DNA of 64,000 nt from an uncultured Oscillospiraceae bacterium (GCA_910587995.1 CAJUNS010000008.1:10504-74503); one strand, 5' to 3'. Counted from the stretch's first letter, positions 15,895 through 26,732 are shown. Numbers and translations are program-made. Notes: a model not told the origin generated them from the sequence alone.

Positions 15895-16215
15895 TGCCGG
15901 GGCAAAAGCCTCTTCTGTGCCTGGAAGCCGGACCTCCGGGCGAAAGGACAAAGACCCTGGGGAGGCTTGAAATTTCATCCGACGCGCCCGCAAGCTCTGC
16001 CAGCCGGAGGGACGAAAGGAAAAATTGCGGATTTAATACTTTTTAAACTCCCCCAATGATAAATATAGGAGGGAGGAAAAACGGCGTACATAGCCCAAAA
16101 AACAGGGCCGCCCGCGCCTCCACCGGCCGCTTTTTCCGGCCTTGCCCAAAACAACTAGTGGTTTTTTACCAAAAACTTAGAAGATACCCACCATATATTG
16201 TTATTGCCCGGTGTG

Positions 16216-16244
16216 TTGATTTTTTGGTCGAAAAATGGTATCAT
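16216..16244 (+). promoter_or_regulatory. Promoter of the activase genes
   Basis: TTGATT (16216-16221), 17-bp spacer, TATCAT (16239-16244). It is located in an AT-rich pocket 110 bp before the activase start. Confidence 0.6.
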
Positions 16245-16353
16245 TGCACTAGTTCCATTTATTTAAGAGACGGATGAAACGGATCATTCGAAAAAGAGCG
16301 CGGCTGACGCGGGCCCTTTGCGCCGCCCGGAGAAAGGAAGTTACCAGATAGCT

Positions 16354-19272
16354 ATGAGAATCGGTTTGGACGTGGGCTCCACCACTCTAAAATGCGTGGT
16401 CTACGAGGGGGAGTCTCTGGTCTTTCAGGAGTACGAGCGGCATCTTTCCCAGGTCGCCGAAAAGGCCTCGGAGATGCTCCGCCGGGTGATGGAGCGTTTC
16501 CCTGGGGAAAAACGGGCCAAGCTCTGCGTCTCCGGCTCGGCTGGCATGGGCCTCTCGGAGGACCTGGGCATTCCCTTTGTCCAGGAGGTGTACGCCACCC
16601 GCACCGCGGTAAAAAAATACCTGCCCCAGGCGGACGTGGTGGTGGAGCTGGGCGGCGAGGACGCCAAAATTCTCTTCCTCTCCGGCTCTATGGAGGTGCG
16701 GATGAACGGTTCCTGCGCTGGCGGCACGGGGGCTTTTATCGACCAAATGGCCACCCTGCTGGACATGACCCCCGGGGAGCTGGACCAAACCGCCGCCCAA
16801 AGCCAGCGGACCTACAGCATCGCCTCCCGCTGCGGGGTGTTCGCCAAATCCGACATCCAGGCCCTGCTGAACCAGGGCGCCCAAAAGGACGATGTAGCCG
16901 CCAGCATTTTGCTGGCCGTGGTGAATCAGACCATCGCCGGGCTGGCCCAGGGCCGGGAAATTGCCGGAAACGTGGTGTACCTGGGCGGGCCCCTTACCTT
17001 TCTGCCCCAGCTGCGCAGGGCCTTTGACAGCGTGCTGGGTCTCTCCGGCCACTGCCCGGAAAACTCCCTATACTATGTGGCGGCGGGGGCCGCCCTTTCG
17101 GAGGACAGCCAGGAGTTTGCGCTGCGGGCGGTCACGGAAAAAATTCGAAACTACAGCTCCAGCCACAACTACCAAAGCGGCCAGGCTCTTTTTGCCAGCG
17201 CCGGGGAGTATGAGGAATTCACCGCCCGCCACCAGCGGGACAGCGTGCCCACCGGGGCCCCGCTGAAGCGGGACCGGGCCGCCTATGTGGGCGTGGACGC
17301 GGGTTCCACCACCCTAAAGGCCGTGGCCATCAACAGCGCCGGGGAAATTGTGTGCTCCCGGTACCTGCCCAACAACGGCAACCCGGTGCCCCTGGTGCTG
17401 GAATTTTTACAGGACCTCTACCGGGACTATCCCGGCATTCAGATTGTGGGCTCGGCCTCCACAGGCTATGGGGAGGAAATCATTAAGAACGCCTTTGGCC
17501 TGGATTTTGGCATTGTGGAAACCATGGCCCACTTTACCGCCGCCCGGAAGTTCCAGCCGGATGTGGACTTCATCATTGACATTGGCGGCCAGGACATTAA
17601 ATGCTTTAAAATAAAGAACGGGGCCATTGACAATATTTTCTTAAACGAGGCCTGTTCCTCGGGCTGCGGCTCCTTTTTGCAGACCTTCGCCGGAGCTTTG
17701 GGCTACAGCATGCACGACTTCGCCCAGCAGGGGCTTTTCGCCAAGGACCCTGTGGATTTGGGCTCCCGCTGCACGGTGTTTATGAATTCCTCGGTGAAGC
17801 AGGCCCAGAAGGACGGCGCGTCGCTGGGCAGCATTTCCGCCGGGCTCTCTATGAGCGTGGTGAAGAATGCCCTGTACAAGGTCATCCGGGTCACCGACGC
17901 AAAAAGCCTGGGCCGGCACATTGTGGTCCAGGGGGGCACCTTCCTAAACGACGCGGTGCTGCGGGCCTTTGAGCAGGAGATCGGCCAAACCGTCACCCGG
18001 CCCTCTGTGGCGGGGCTGATGGGGGCCTATGGCGCGGCTCTTTACGCCAAAGAGCGCCAGGACCAGACGGGCGGAACCCAAAGCGGCGTTCTAAAGCCCC
18101 AGGAGCTGGCGGGCTTCCGGCATGAGGTGAAGTCCGTGAACTGCGGCGGCTGCCAGAACCACTGCCGCCTGACAGTGAACACCTTCGCAAACGGCGGCAA
18201 ATACATTGCGGGCAACCGCTGCGACAAGCCCCTGCAAAAGCACAGCCCCACCGCAAAGTATAATCTTTACGACTATAAAAAGTCTTTGCTGGCCTCTTAC
18301 CCGCCCTGCGGGGGAAAGCGGGGCGTCATCGGCATACCCATGGGGCTGAACCTGTTTGAGCTTTACCCCTTCTGGCACACCTTTTTCACCCGCCTGGGCT
18401 TTGGCGTAGCCGCCTCCCCGGCCTCGGACCGCACCCTGTACCTAAAGGGCCAGCACACCATCCCCTCGGACACCGTGTGCTACCCGGCCAAGCTGATGCA
18501 CGGGCACATTGAGGCCCTGCTGGAGCAGAAGCCCGACGCGATTTTCTACCCCTGCATGAGCTACAACTTTGACGAGGGCCTGGGGGACAACCACTACAAC
18601 TGCCCGGTGGTAGCCTATTACCCGGAGGTGCTGGACGCCAATGTGGCCGCTCTGGCGGAAACCAAATTTATTTACGACTATGTGGGCCCCCACCGGCCCA
18701 GAGACTTCCCCAAGAAGATGGCAGCCATTCTGGCCAAGTATTTTCCAGGCCTGCCCCCGCGGGAGGTAAAAGCCGCTGCCCAGGCCGCCTATGAGGAGTA
18801 TGCCGCCTACATGGGGCGCGTCCGCCAAAAGGGGGAGGAGTACTTGGCATACGCCAAGGAGAACGGCCTGCCTGTGGTGGTTCTCTCCGGCCGGCCCTAC
18901 CATTTGGACCCGGAGATCAACCACGGCATTGACAAGCTCATCTGCGAATGCGGCGCGGTGGTGGTCAGCGAGGACTCGGTGAGCCATTTGGTGGAAAAAT
19001 TCTCCACCGGGGTGCTCAACCAATGGACCTACCACGCCCGCCTGTACGCCGCGGCCCAGTTTGTGGCCCAAAGCCAAGATCCCCGGCTGAACCTGGTGCA
19101 GCTGGTGAGCTTCGGCTGCGGGGTGGACGCCATCACCGGCGACGAGGTCCGGTCCATTTTGGAGGCTGGGGGGAAAATCTACACCCAAATCAAAATCGAC
19201 GAGATCACCAACCTGGGCGCGGTGCGCATCCGGCTGCGGAGCCTGTTCGCGGCTTTGGGGCTGGGAGAGTAA
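16354..19272 (+). CDS. 2-hydroxyacyl-CoA dehydratase activase-family protein (HgdC-like, large)
   Basis: A 972-residue protein with two BadF/BadG/HgdC ATPase domains (GLDVGSTTLK near residue 4 and GVDAGSTTLK near 312), then a DUF2229-type region (GVIGIPMGLNLFELYPFW) and a dehydratase-like C-terminus. Fe-S cysteines of HgdC are conserved: C121 (SCAGGTGAF) and C160 (SRCGVFAKSD), 39 residues apart as in HgdC; domain 2 has SGCGSF and SRCTVFMNS. HgdC uses ATP to push an electron into a dehydratase. These large homologues have no proven substrate. I use the ATG at 16354, since the N-terminus MRIGLDVGST fits the family; TTG 16318 would add 12 unlikely residues. In many relatives this protein and the next are one ~1400-residue chain. 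Confidence 0.88.
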   Translation: MRIGLDVGSTTLKCVVYEGESLVFQEYERHLSQVAEKASEMLRRVMERFPGEKRAKLCVSGSAGMGLSEDLGIPFVQEVYATRTAVKKYLPQADVVVELGGEDAKILFLSGSMEVRMNGSCAGGTGAFIDQMATLLDMTPGELDQTAAQSQRTYSIASRCGVFAKSDIQALLNQGAQKDDVAASILLAVVNQTIAGLAQGREIAGNVVYLGGPLTFLPQLRRAFDSVLGLSGHCPENSLYYVAAGAALSEDSQEFALRAVTEKIRNYSSSHNYQSGQALFASAGEYEEFTARHQRDSVPTGAPLKRDRAAYVGVDAGSTTLKAVAINSAGEIVCSRYLPNNGNPVPLVLEFLQDLYRDYPGIQIVGSASTGYGEEIIKNAFGLDFGIVETMAHFTAARKFQPDVDFIIDIGGQDIKCFKIKNGAIDNIFLNEACSSGCGSFLQTFAGALGYSMHDFAQQGLFAKDPVDLGSRCTVFMNSSVKQAQKDGASLGSISAGLSMSVVKNALYKVIRVTDAKSLGRHIVVQGGTFLNDAVLRAFEQEIGQTVTRPSVAGLMGAYGAALYAKERQDQTGGTQSGVLKPQELAGFRHEVKSVNCGGCQNHCRLTVNTFANGGKYIAGNRCDKPLQKHSPTAKYNLYDYKKSLLASYPPCGGKRGVIGIPMGLNLFELYPFWHTFFTRLGFGVAASPASDRTLYLKGQHTIPSDTVCYPAKLMHGHIEALLEQKPDAIFYPCMSYNFDEGLGDNHYNCPVVAYYPEVLDANVAALAETKFIYDYVGPHRPRDFPKKMAAILAKYFPGLPPREVKAAAQAAYEEYAAYMGRVRQKGEEYLAYAKENGLPVVVLSGRPYHLDPEINHGIDKLICECGAVVVSEDSVSHLVEKFSTGVLNQWTYHARLYAAAQFVAQSQDPRLNLVQLVSFGCGVDAITGDEVRSILEAGGKIYTQIKIDEITNLGAVRIRLRSLFAALGLGE

Positions 19273-19347
19273 CGGCCCGGGGGCAGCTTCCACGCCCCCC
19301 GCGCCCGCCCGAATCATCCTGATACCACGCAAGAAAAGGGGGACCCT

Positions 19348-20595
<1,248 letters not shown>

Positions 20596-20608
20596 CAAGG
20601 AGGTCCCC

Positions 20609-21970
20609 ATGCACAAAAAGCTGGCCCTTTTGCTCTCGCTGTTTCTGCTGGTGACGGAGATTCCCAGCTGCTCCTTCACCGGCCTTTCGGCCCAAAACCT
20701 GATGACCGCCCCCAAGGCCAACGCCGACCAGCAGGCCATCTACCGCCAGCTGCAAGGGACGCAGACCGATGTGAATTTTGTGTACCCCCGCAACGGCAGC
20801 TACCGCTCCGCCATTATTATGGAGGACTTTACCGGCAACGGCGTGGAGGACGCCATTGGCTTTCACTCGGTGGAAAACAGCACCGGGGTGGGGGTGCAGT
20901 TTTTGGTGAAGGAGGAGGGGCGCTGGCTGGCCGCCGCCGCTTTTCAGAACGTGGCCACCCAGGTGGACCGGGTGTGCTTTGCCAACCTGGCCGGCGGGCG
21001 CAAGGCGGTGCTCATCGGCTGGGGCAGCACCGCCGGGGCTACCGGGCGCACGGCCGAGCTTAAGGCCTATGTGTGCGACGGGCGGGACGTGGAGGAATAC
21101 AGCCTGGGCAACTATGGCGAGATGGCCCTGACGGATTTTAACGGGGACGGCGTCCATGAGGTGTTCACCATTGACAAGTACATTCCCGCCGAGGAGGACG
21201 GTTCCGAGCCCTCGCCGGCCATGGCCCGGCTCTTTCTCTTCCGCCAGGACGAGCCCTACCAGATGACCTACTGTCAGGCGGACAACGACATCTCCAACTA
21301 CTCCTCCGTGTCCTTTGGCCAGCTCAACGCCCAAAGCCCGGCGGTGGTGGTGGATGGCTCTACCGCCAGCGGCATAACCACCACCCAGATCTTCCGGTTG
21401 GAGGGCCTTGCCATGAAGAGCCTGCCGGACAATGTGAACCAGGAGGACTATGTGAACCCCTTTGCCCGGCCCTCGGGCGCCTCCTTCAGCGCCCAGGACA
21501 TAAACGGGGACGGGTATTTGGAGTTTCCGGCGGTCTCCCTGCTGCCCGGCCTGTCCGGCCAGGCGGAGCTGGATTCCACCAGCTACCTGGTGGAATGGCA
21601 GGCCATTACCGGGTCCATGGGGTTTCAGCCTGTGCTGCGCGCCCTGATGAACACCCGGGAAAACTACTGGTTCCGCCTGCCCTTCCCGCTGCAGGGGCGG
21701 GTCTGCGCGGTAAACGACCCCAAGCTGCGCACTGTGACCTACACCCAGGTCATCCCTGGCGAGGATGGCAGCGAGCTGCTGGGGAGCACCCTGTTTTCCA
21801 TCCGGGTGTTTACCCTGTCCTCCTGGGAGAGCCGGGGGGAGACCAGCGGCTACACCCGCCTGGCCGGGCAGAACGACTCGGTGTACGGCATTCAGATTCT
21901 GACCAAGGACCAGGAGCTGCGGCGCTATGTGGAGGACATTGCCAAGGGCTTTCAGCTTATGGCGGAGTAG
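20609..21970 (+). CDS. Putative lipoprotein with FG-GAP/VCBS-like repeats
   Basis: A 453-residue exported protein: signal peptide KKLALLLSLFLLVTEIPSC with a possible lipobox (IPSC, Cys at about 21). Three calcium-loop-like repeats (DFTGNGVEDAIGF, DFNGDGVHEVFTI, DINGDGYLEFPAV) point to a beta-propeller of the FG-GAP/VCBS type on the outer face of the membrane. It begins 13 bp after the dehydratase-like gene with AAGGAGG, so it is co-transcribed. Its link to that enzyme or to the two-component system downstream is unclear; repeat D2 separates it from the latter. Confidence 0.75.
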   Translation: MHKKLALLLSLFLLVTEIPSCSFTGLSAQNLMTAPKANADQQAIYRQLQGTQTDVNFVYPRNGSYRSAIIMEDFTGNGVEDAIGFHSVENSTGVGVQFLVKEEGRWLAAAAFQNVATQVDRVCFANLAGGRKAVLIGWGSTAGATGRTAELKAYVCDGRDVEEYSLGNYGEMALTDFNGDGVHEVFTIDKYIPAEEDGSEPSPAMARLFLFRQDEPYQMTYCQADNDISNYSSVSFGQLNAQSPAVVVDGSTASGITTTQIFRLEGLAMKSLPDNVNQEDYVNPFARPSGASFSAQDINGDGYLEFPAVSLLPGLSGQAELDSTSYLVEWQAITGSMGFQPVLRALMNTRENYWFRLPFPLQGRVCAVNDPKLRTVTYTQVIPGEDGSELLGSTLFSIRVFTLSSWESRGETSGYTRLAGQNDSVYGIQILTKDQELRRYVEDIAKGFQLMAE

Positions 21971-22130
21971 GGCTCGTTTGAAAAATCAAAAACACCGCCT
22001 TTGTGCCCATAAGCAGTGGCTTTCTGCGTCGAAAATCCTCGTCAATCGCGAGATTGACTTGCGGTTTTCTCCTTGAAATCGCCTCCTTTTGGTCAAAAAT
22101 CCGGCATTTTCTCTATTTTCAAACAAGCCC
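21970..22130. repeat. Repeat family D, copy D2 (MITE-like)
   Basis: A 161-bp element with 15-bp terminal inverted repeats: GGGCTCGTTTGAAAA (21970-21984) and TTTTCAAACAAGCCC (22116-22130), 14/15 complementary. It begins at the last base of the lipoprotein stop codon. The inner part has a second hairpin (CAATCGCGAGATTG). No coding capacity. Related to D1 over the right half. Confidence 0.65.
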
Positions 22131-22169
22131 TAGGCGTGGAACACACGGAAGAAAACTTGGGAGGCGCTT

Positions 22170-22874
22170 ATGAAAACAGTATTGGTGGCTGAGGACGAAC
22201 AGAACATCCGGGAATTTGTGGTGATTAACCTGGAGCGGGCCGGTTATACCATCACCGAGGCGGAAACCGGCGACCAGGCCCTGGAGCTCTACGACCTGGG
22301 CGGCGGGCAGTTCGACGTGGTGATTTTGGACATTATGATGCCCGGGGAAAACGACGGTTTGGCCGTGTGCCGGGAGCTGCGCAGCCGCAACCCCTCCTTG
22401 GGCATCATCCTCCTTACGGCCAAAACCCAGGAGATGGACAAGGTAAGCGGCCTGATGATGGGCGCCGACGACTATGTCACCAAGCCCTTCTCCCCTTCGG
22501 AGCTGGTGGCCCGGGTGGACGCGGTGCACCGGCGGGTGGCCCTGGCCGCCGAGCAGAAACAGGTGGCCCGCCGAAGCGAGGTAAGCTCCGGAGAGTTTAC
22601 CCTGAACCTGCGCAACCGCTCCTTCAGCAAAAGCGGGGAGCTCATTGAGCTGACCCAGGTGGAGTTTCAAATTATGGAATACTTTTTCGACAACCCGGGC
22701 CTGGCCTTGTCCCGGGGGGACATTTTGCGGCGGGTGTGGGGCCCCGGCTATGTGGGCGAGGAGAAGATTGTGGATGTGAACATCCGCCGCCTGCGCATGA
22801 AGGTGGAAGACGAGCCCAGCAACCCCCAGCACATTATAACCGTGTGGGGCCTGGGCTACCGCTGGAAGGCCTAG
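22170..22874 (+). CDS. OmpR-family response regulator
   Basis: A 234-residue two-component regulator. The receiver domain has the acidic pair E8/D9, phospho-acceptor D54 (VILDIMMPG), T83 and K105 (VTKPFSP). The C-terminal winged helix carries the usual LTQVEFQIMEYFFDNPGLALSR and VDVNIRRLRMKVE segments. It starts after GGGAGGCG and ends 4 bp before the histidine kinase, so the pair is co-expressed. Targets are unknown. The receiver most resembles PhoP/WalR-type regulators. Confidence 0.93.
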   Translation: MKTVLVAEDEQNIREFVVINLERAGYTITEAETGDQALELYDLGGGQFDVVILDIMMPGENDGLAVCRELRSRNPSLGIILLTAKTQEMDKVSGLMMGADDYVTKPFSPSELVARVDAVHRRVALAAEQKQVARRSEVSSGEFTLNLRNRSFSKSGELIELTQVEFQIMEYFFDNPGLALSRGDILRRVWGPGYVGEEKIVDVNIRRLRMKVEDEPSNPQHIITVWGLGYRWKA

Positions 22875-22878
22875 CGGT

Positions 22879-24294
22879 ATGACGGGCATGTTTCAAAGAA
22901 GCATCTCCCGGCGCTGGTTTGTAAACACAGTGGGCGCCATGTTTGTGGTGCTGGTGGTGTTTATTGTGGTGCTCTCCTCCATGGTGCAAAGCTCCACCTA
23001 CAACGGCATCGAGCAGGCCCTTACCGGCCGCATGGACGAACTGCTCACCTGGCTTTCCAACACCTACGAGACTTATGAAACCGGGGACTTCGCCCCCATC
23101 AGCCGGGACTATGTGGAAAGCTTTCAGGACAAGGCAAAAATGGAAATTATGGTGCTGGACCGGGCCGGGCAGGTGTTTGCCACATCCACAGGCTTTGAGC
23201 CGGACCGGGACCAGCCCATGCCGGACTATGACCTGGCCCTGCGCAGCCCGGACAGCTCCGGCAAATGGGTGGGGGAGCTGAACACCGGCGAAAAGGTGAT
23301 GGCCGTGACCCGGGCGGTGCGGGACGGAGAGGGCCGGCTCATCGGCTCGGTGCGGTACATGGTCTCTTTGGAGCGGGCGGACCAGCAGACCTTTTTCGTC
23401 ATTGTGCTGCTGGTGGTGGCGGGGCTGTTCATTATGCTGATGCTCACCCTGTCGGGGATCTATTTCATCCAGTCCATTTTGGTGCCGGTGCGCCAGGTGA
23501 GCCAGACCGCCCGGCAGATTGCCCAGGGGGACTTTGAGGTGCGCATCGAAAAGGCCAAGGACGATGAGATCGGCCAGCTTTGCGACGCGGTAAACGACAT
23601 GGCCGGGGAGCTGGGGGCGGCGGAGCGGATGAAAAACGAGTTCATCTCCTCGGTCTCTCATGAGCTGCGCACCCCCCTTACGGCCATTAAAGGCTGGGCC
23701 GAGACCCTGCGCCTGGGCACAGACCCAGCCACGGAGGCCAAGGGAATGGATGTGATCATCCGGGAGTCGGAGCGGCTTTCCGGCCTGGTGGAAGAGCTTT
23801 TGGACTTTTCCCGCCTGCAAAACGGCCGGATGCAGCTTATCAGCGAAAAAATGGACATTCTGGCGGAGCTGGACGAGGCGGTGTATCTGTTCACAGAACG
23901 GGCCCGCAACGAGGGCAAGGACCTGCGCTATGAAGAGACCATCGCCCTGGCCCCTGTGTATGGGGACCGGAACCGGCTGAAGCAGGTATTTGTAAACATC
24001 ATTGACAACGCCCTTAAGTATACGGGAGAGGGCGGCTCGGTGGCCGTGCGCCCGGCTTTGGACAAGGACAGGGTGCGGGTGATCATTGAGGACACGGGCT
24101 GCGGCATCCCGGCGGAGCACCTGCCCAATGTGAAAAAGAAGTTTTACAAAGCCAACCAGCTGGTGCGGGGCTCGGGCATTGGCCTGGCCATGGCCGATGA
24201 GATCATCGCCATGCACAACGGAACCCTGGAGATTGAGAGCACGGAGGGCAAGGGTACCAAGGTGACCATCTCGCTGCCGCTATGTAAGGCTTAG
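22879..24294 (+). CDS. Sensor histidine kinase
   Basis: A 471-residue membrane kinase. TM1 at about 17-37, an extracytoplasmic sensor region of about 135 residues, TM2 at about 173-199, then HAMP (200-252), the HisKA dimerisation helix with H261 in SSVSHELRTPLT, and a HATPase domain with N box (NIIDNALKYT), G1 (DTGCGIP) and G2 (GSGIGLAMA). Its architecture matches PhoR/WalK-type kinases without a PAS domain. It partners the regulator immediately upstream. The signal is unknown. Confidence 0.93.
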   Translation: MTGMFQRSISRRWFVNTVGAMFVVLVVFIVVLSSMVQSSTYNGIEQALTGRMDELLTWLSNTYETYETGDFAPISRDYVESFQDKAKMEIMVLDRAGQVFATSTGFEPDRDQPMPDYDLALRSPDSSGKWVGELNTGEKVMAVTRAVRDGEGRLIGSVRYMVSLERADQQTFFVIVLLVVAGLFIMLMLTLSGIYFIQSILVPVRQVSQTARQIAQGDFEVRIEKAKDDEIGQLCDAVNDMAGELGAAERMKNEFISSVSHELRTPLTAIKGWAETLRLGTDPATEAKGMDVIIRESERLSGLVEELLDFSRLQNGRMQLISEKMDILAELDEAVYLFTERARNEGKDLRYEETIALAPVYGDRNRLKQVFVNIIDNALKYTGEGGSVAVRPALDKDRVRVIIEDTGCGIPAEHLPNVKKKFYKANQLVRGSGIGLAMADEIIAMHNGTLEIESTEGKGTKVTISLPLCKA

Positions 24295-24353
24295 GCAGAC
24301 TTTGGGTAGGAGCGGCGGGTCAGAACGAAAAAAACGCGCGGCATGGCAAAAGC

Positions 24354-24450
24354 TTCAAAATGAGCGCCCAGCCCACTCCCTAATCCCCGCGCAACGAGAT
24401 AAAAGTCTTGGGTGGCTCTAAAAGGCTTTCCCCTTCCTCATCTCTCAGCT
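24354..24450 (+). repeat. Degenerate left part of repeat family C
   Basis: A block reading CAAAATGAGCGCCCAGCCCAC is repeated ~98 bp later as CCAAAATGAGCACCCAGCTCAC at the left end of copy C2. It appears to be a decayed tandem copy lacking the GCCGGAGGC end. Confidence 0.4.
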
Positions 24451-24451
24451 C

Positions 24452-24559
24452 CAAAATGAGCACCCAGCTCACTCCTTCGTCCCAACATAACGTTACAAAA
24501 GCTTTTGAAGATTCTTAAGGAACTTTTCTCGAAAAGTTCCTTAAGCCGCCGGAGGCAAA
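24452..24559 (+). repeat. Repeat family C, copy C2
   Basis: An AATGAGC-type left part, then a strong hairpin CTTAAGGAACTTTT / AAAAGTTCCTTAAG, then CCGCCGGAGGC. It ends 14 bp before the start codon of the DUF1385 gene and just before its AGGAGG site. Confidence 0.65.
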
Positions 24560-24573
24560 ATTAGGAGGTAAGT

Positions 24574-25512
24574 ATGGCAAAGAAAATTACCACCATTGGT
24601 GGGCAGGCCCTGATGGAGGGCATCATGATGGTCGGACCCACCCGGACCACCGCCGCTTTTTGCAGCGAGAGCGGGGTCATTTCCACGGAGGACCTTTCGG
24701 TCTCCCGCATCACCAAGAAATATCCCATTTTGGGCAAGCCGTTTATCCGGGGCGTTTTCGCCATGGCCGACACCTTCCGGCTGGGCTACAAAGCCCTGTC
24801 CCTTTCCGCCGACAAGGTAACCGAGGACCTGGGAGAGGAGGAGCTGACCGGCCTGGACAAGTGGCTGGACGAGCATCTGGGCGACAAGCTGACCGGCATT
24901 ATCATGACCATTGGCACAGTGCTGGGGCTGGGGCTGGCCATTGTGCTGTTCTTCATGCTGCCCACCTTTCTGTTTAACCTGCTGCAGGGGGCCCTGCCCG
25001 GGGATATTTCTGGCTGGCGCTCAGTGTTTGAGGGCGTGCTGCGCATCGGCATTTTTGTGGGCTATGTGCTCATGGTCTCCCAGATGAAGGAGATCAGGCG
25101 CACCTTTCAGTACCACGGAGCGGAGCACAAGACCATCTTCTGCTATGAGGCGGACCTGCCCCTGACCGTGGAAAATGTGCGCGGGCAGGGGCGCTTCCAC
25201 CCCCGCTGCGGCACCAGCTTTATGATTTTGATGCTGCTTTTAGGCATTATTGTGGGCTTCTTCATTCCCTTCTCCAACCCGGTGCTGCGCACGGTGGTGA
25301 AGCTGCTGTGCATCCCGGTCATTGTCAACCTGGGCTATGAGGTGCAAAAAGCCTGCGCCCGCCACGACAACCTTCTGTGCCGCCTGATTACCGCCCCCGG
25401 CCTGTGGATGCAGCGCATCACCGTAAAGGAGCCGGACGATAAGATGATTGAGGCCGCCATTGCCGCCATGGAGGCTGTCATCCCGGAAAACGGCGAGGAT
25501 TTGGTCCGTTGA
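24574..25512 (+). CDS. DUF1385 membrane protein (YqhQ-like)
   Basis: A 312-residue protein of the DUF1385/YqhQ family, conserved in Firmicutes but of unknown function. Hallmarks are GGQALMEGIMMVGP at the start, FQYHGAEHKTIFCYE in the middle and the HPRCGTSFMI motif. The hydrophobic segments lie at about 105-130, 150-165, 215-230 and 245-262. The conserved His and Cys residues (AEHKT, RCGTSF) look like a metal or catalytic site in the membrane, by inference. It overlaps prmC by 4 nt, an arrangement often seen in Clostridia (with prfA further down). Confidence 0.9.
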   Translation: MAKKITTIGGQALMEGIMMVGPTRTTAAFCSESGVISTEDLSVSRITKKYPILGKPFIRGVFAMADTFRLGYKALSLSADKVTEDLGEEELTGLDKWLDEHLGDKLTGIIMTIGTVLGLGLAIVLFFMLPTFLFNLLQGALPGDISGWRSVFEGVLRIGIFVGYVLMVSQMKEIRRTFQYHGAEHKTIFCYEADLPLTVENVRGQGRFHPRCGTSFMILMLLLGIIVGFFIPFSNPVLRTVVKLLCIPVIVNLGYEVQKACARHDNLLCRLITAPGLWMQRITVKEPDDKMIEAAIAAMEAVIPENGEDLVR

Positions 25513-26396
25513 CCTGCCGGGAGCTGTACTTACAGGCCCGCCGGGTTTTGGGCGGGGCCGGGGTGGATTCCCCCAGCTTTGACGCGGCGGCGCTGACGGA
25601 ACATTTTTTGGGGCTGGACCGGCCCGCTCTGGCGGTGCGGGGCGGGGAGATGCCGGCCCCGGAGGCGGAGGCGGCGTTTTTAGAGGCTTTGGCCCAGCGG
25701 GCGGAACGGCGGCCTCTGCAATACATCTTGGGCGAGTGGCCCTTTTTGAGCCTGCGCCTGCGGGTGGGCGAGGGGGTACTGGTCCCTCGGGAGGACACTG
25801 CCGTGCTGGTGGAGGCCCTGGCGGAAGCATTGGCGCGCAGGCCCGCCCCACGGGGGCTGGACCTGTGCGCGGGCAGCGGCGCGGTGGGGCTGGGGCTCTG
25901 TTCGCTCATCCCCGGAACACAGGTGGCCTGCGTGGAGCTGGATCCAGCCGCTATGGGCTACCTGCGGGAAAATGTGGCCCGGTACCCCCAATACCAGGCG
26001 TCGGCAGTGCGCGCCAATGTGCTGGAGCCTCCCTGTGGCTTTGACGGCGGACTGGACTTTTTAGCGTCAAACCCTCCCTATGTGCCCTCGCCGGAAGTAC
26101 CGGACTTACAGCCAGAGGTGCTGCAAGAGCCCCGGCTGGCCGTAGACGGCGGTGGGGACGGGCTGGTTTTCTACCGGGCGATTACAGACCACTGGCTGGG
26201 GTTAGTGCGGCCGGGGGGCGTGGCCGCGGTGGAGATTGGGGAAACCCAGGGGCCAGCGGTGGCGGAGCTCTTTGAAAGCGCCGGGCTGGAGGAAGTCCGG
26301 GTGCTTCCGGACCTGGCCGGGCTGGACCGGGTGGTGATCGGACGCGCCGGCAGCGGAAACGCCCAGGCGCAGCGTGAAACAGCAAGACTTTCGTGA
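25509..26396 (+). CDS. prmC: Release factor glutamine methyltransferase
   Basis: A 295-residue SAM-dependent enzyme that methylates the Gln of the GGQ motif in RF1/RF2. An N-terminal helical domain (1-75) is followed by the Rossmann methyltransferase fold with LDLCAGSGAVGLGL as the SAM loop, VELDP, and the catalytic NPPY tetrad at 188-191. It starts at TTG inside the previous stop (TTGA overlap). prfA, its usual neighbour, is absent: the gene is followed by repeat C3 and then the AT-rich TIR island, suggesting a rearrangement at this point. Confidence 0.93.
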   Translation: MTCRELYLQARRVLGGAGVDSPSFDAAALTEHFLGLDRPALAVRGGEMPAPEAEAAFLEALAQRAERRPLQYILGEWPFLSLRLRVGEGVLVPREDTAVLVEALAEALARRPAPRGLDLCAGSGAVGLGLCSLIPGTQVACVELDPAAMGYLRENVARYPQYQASAVRANVLEPPCGFDGGLDFLASNPPYVPSPEVPDLQPEVLQEPRLAVDGGGDGLVFYRAITDHWLGLVRPGGVAAVEIGETQGPAVAELFESAGLEEVRVLPDLAGLDRVVIGRAGSGNAQAQRETARLS

Positions 26397-26404
26397 GCTT
26401 ATTA

Positions 26405-26474
26405 TAAAAGCTTCCTCCACCCTTTCAAAGGCGGCGGGGTTCTTAGAGGCAAAGCCCCTAAACCGCCGGAGGCC
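26405..26474 (+). repeat. Repeat family C, copy C3
   Basis: A shorter, diverged copy: AAAAGCTT lead, GGGGTTCTTAGAGGCAAAGCCCCTAA-type hairpin (GGGG/CCCC arms), then CCGCCGGAGGC. It marks the left edge of the AT-rich island. From 26480 to 26901 no gene is visible, only AT-rich sequence and the hairpin at 26733-26772. Confidence 0.5.
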
Positions 26475-26732
26475 CTTTCGCATCGCTCAAAAATGCTCTT
26501 CCTTTTGCGTGAACTGCTTCATTAATTATAATATAAAGTTGCGCTATGTTTATAAGAAACATATATTTATTTTTTTAATCTGTCTATTCAGCTCAAAGCA
26601 GACTCTCTATCCGTTGTTTGTAACCGCATCATGCAGAGCAATTAATATAAGTGGCCATGGCTTCTTTGCAAGTTTAGCTCCATATTGGATTCCGGATAGA
26701 GCCGGACATAGGGCAGCATCCCTTACGCCAAA

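Noticed and set aside
15810..16277. Short plus-strand frames after the ABC-F promoter region
   Set aside because: No ribosome site and no family; they run over the spoIVB fragment hairpin and AT-rich promoter sequence.
22834..24216. 460-aa minus-strand frame over the histidine kinase
   Set aside because: His-rich shadow of a gene with complete HAMP, HisKA and HATPase motifs.
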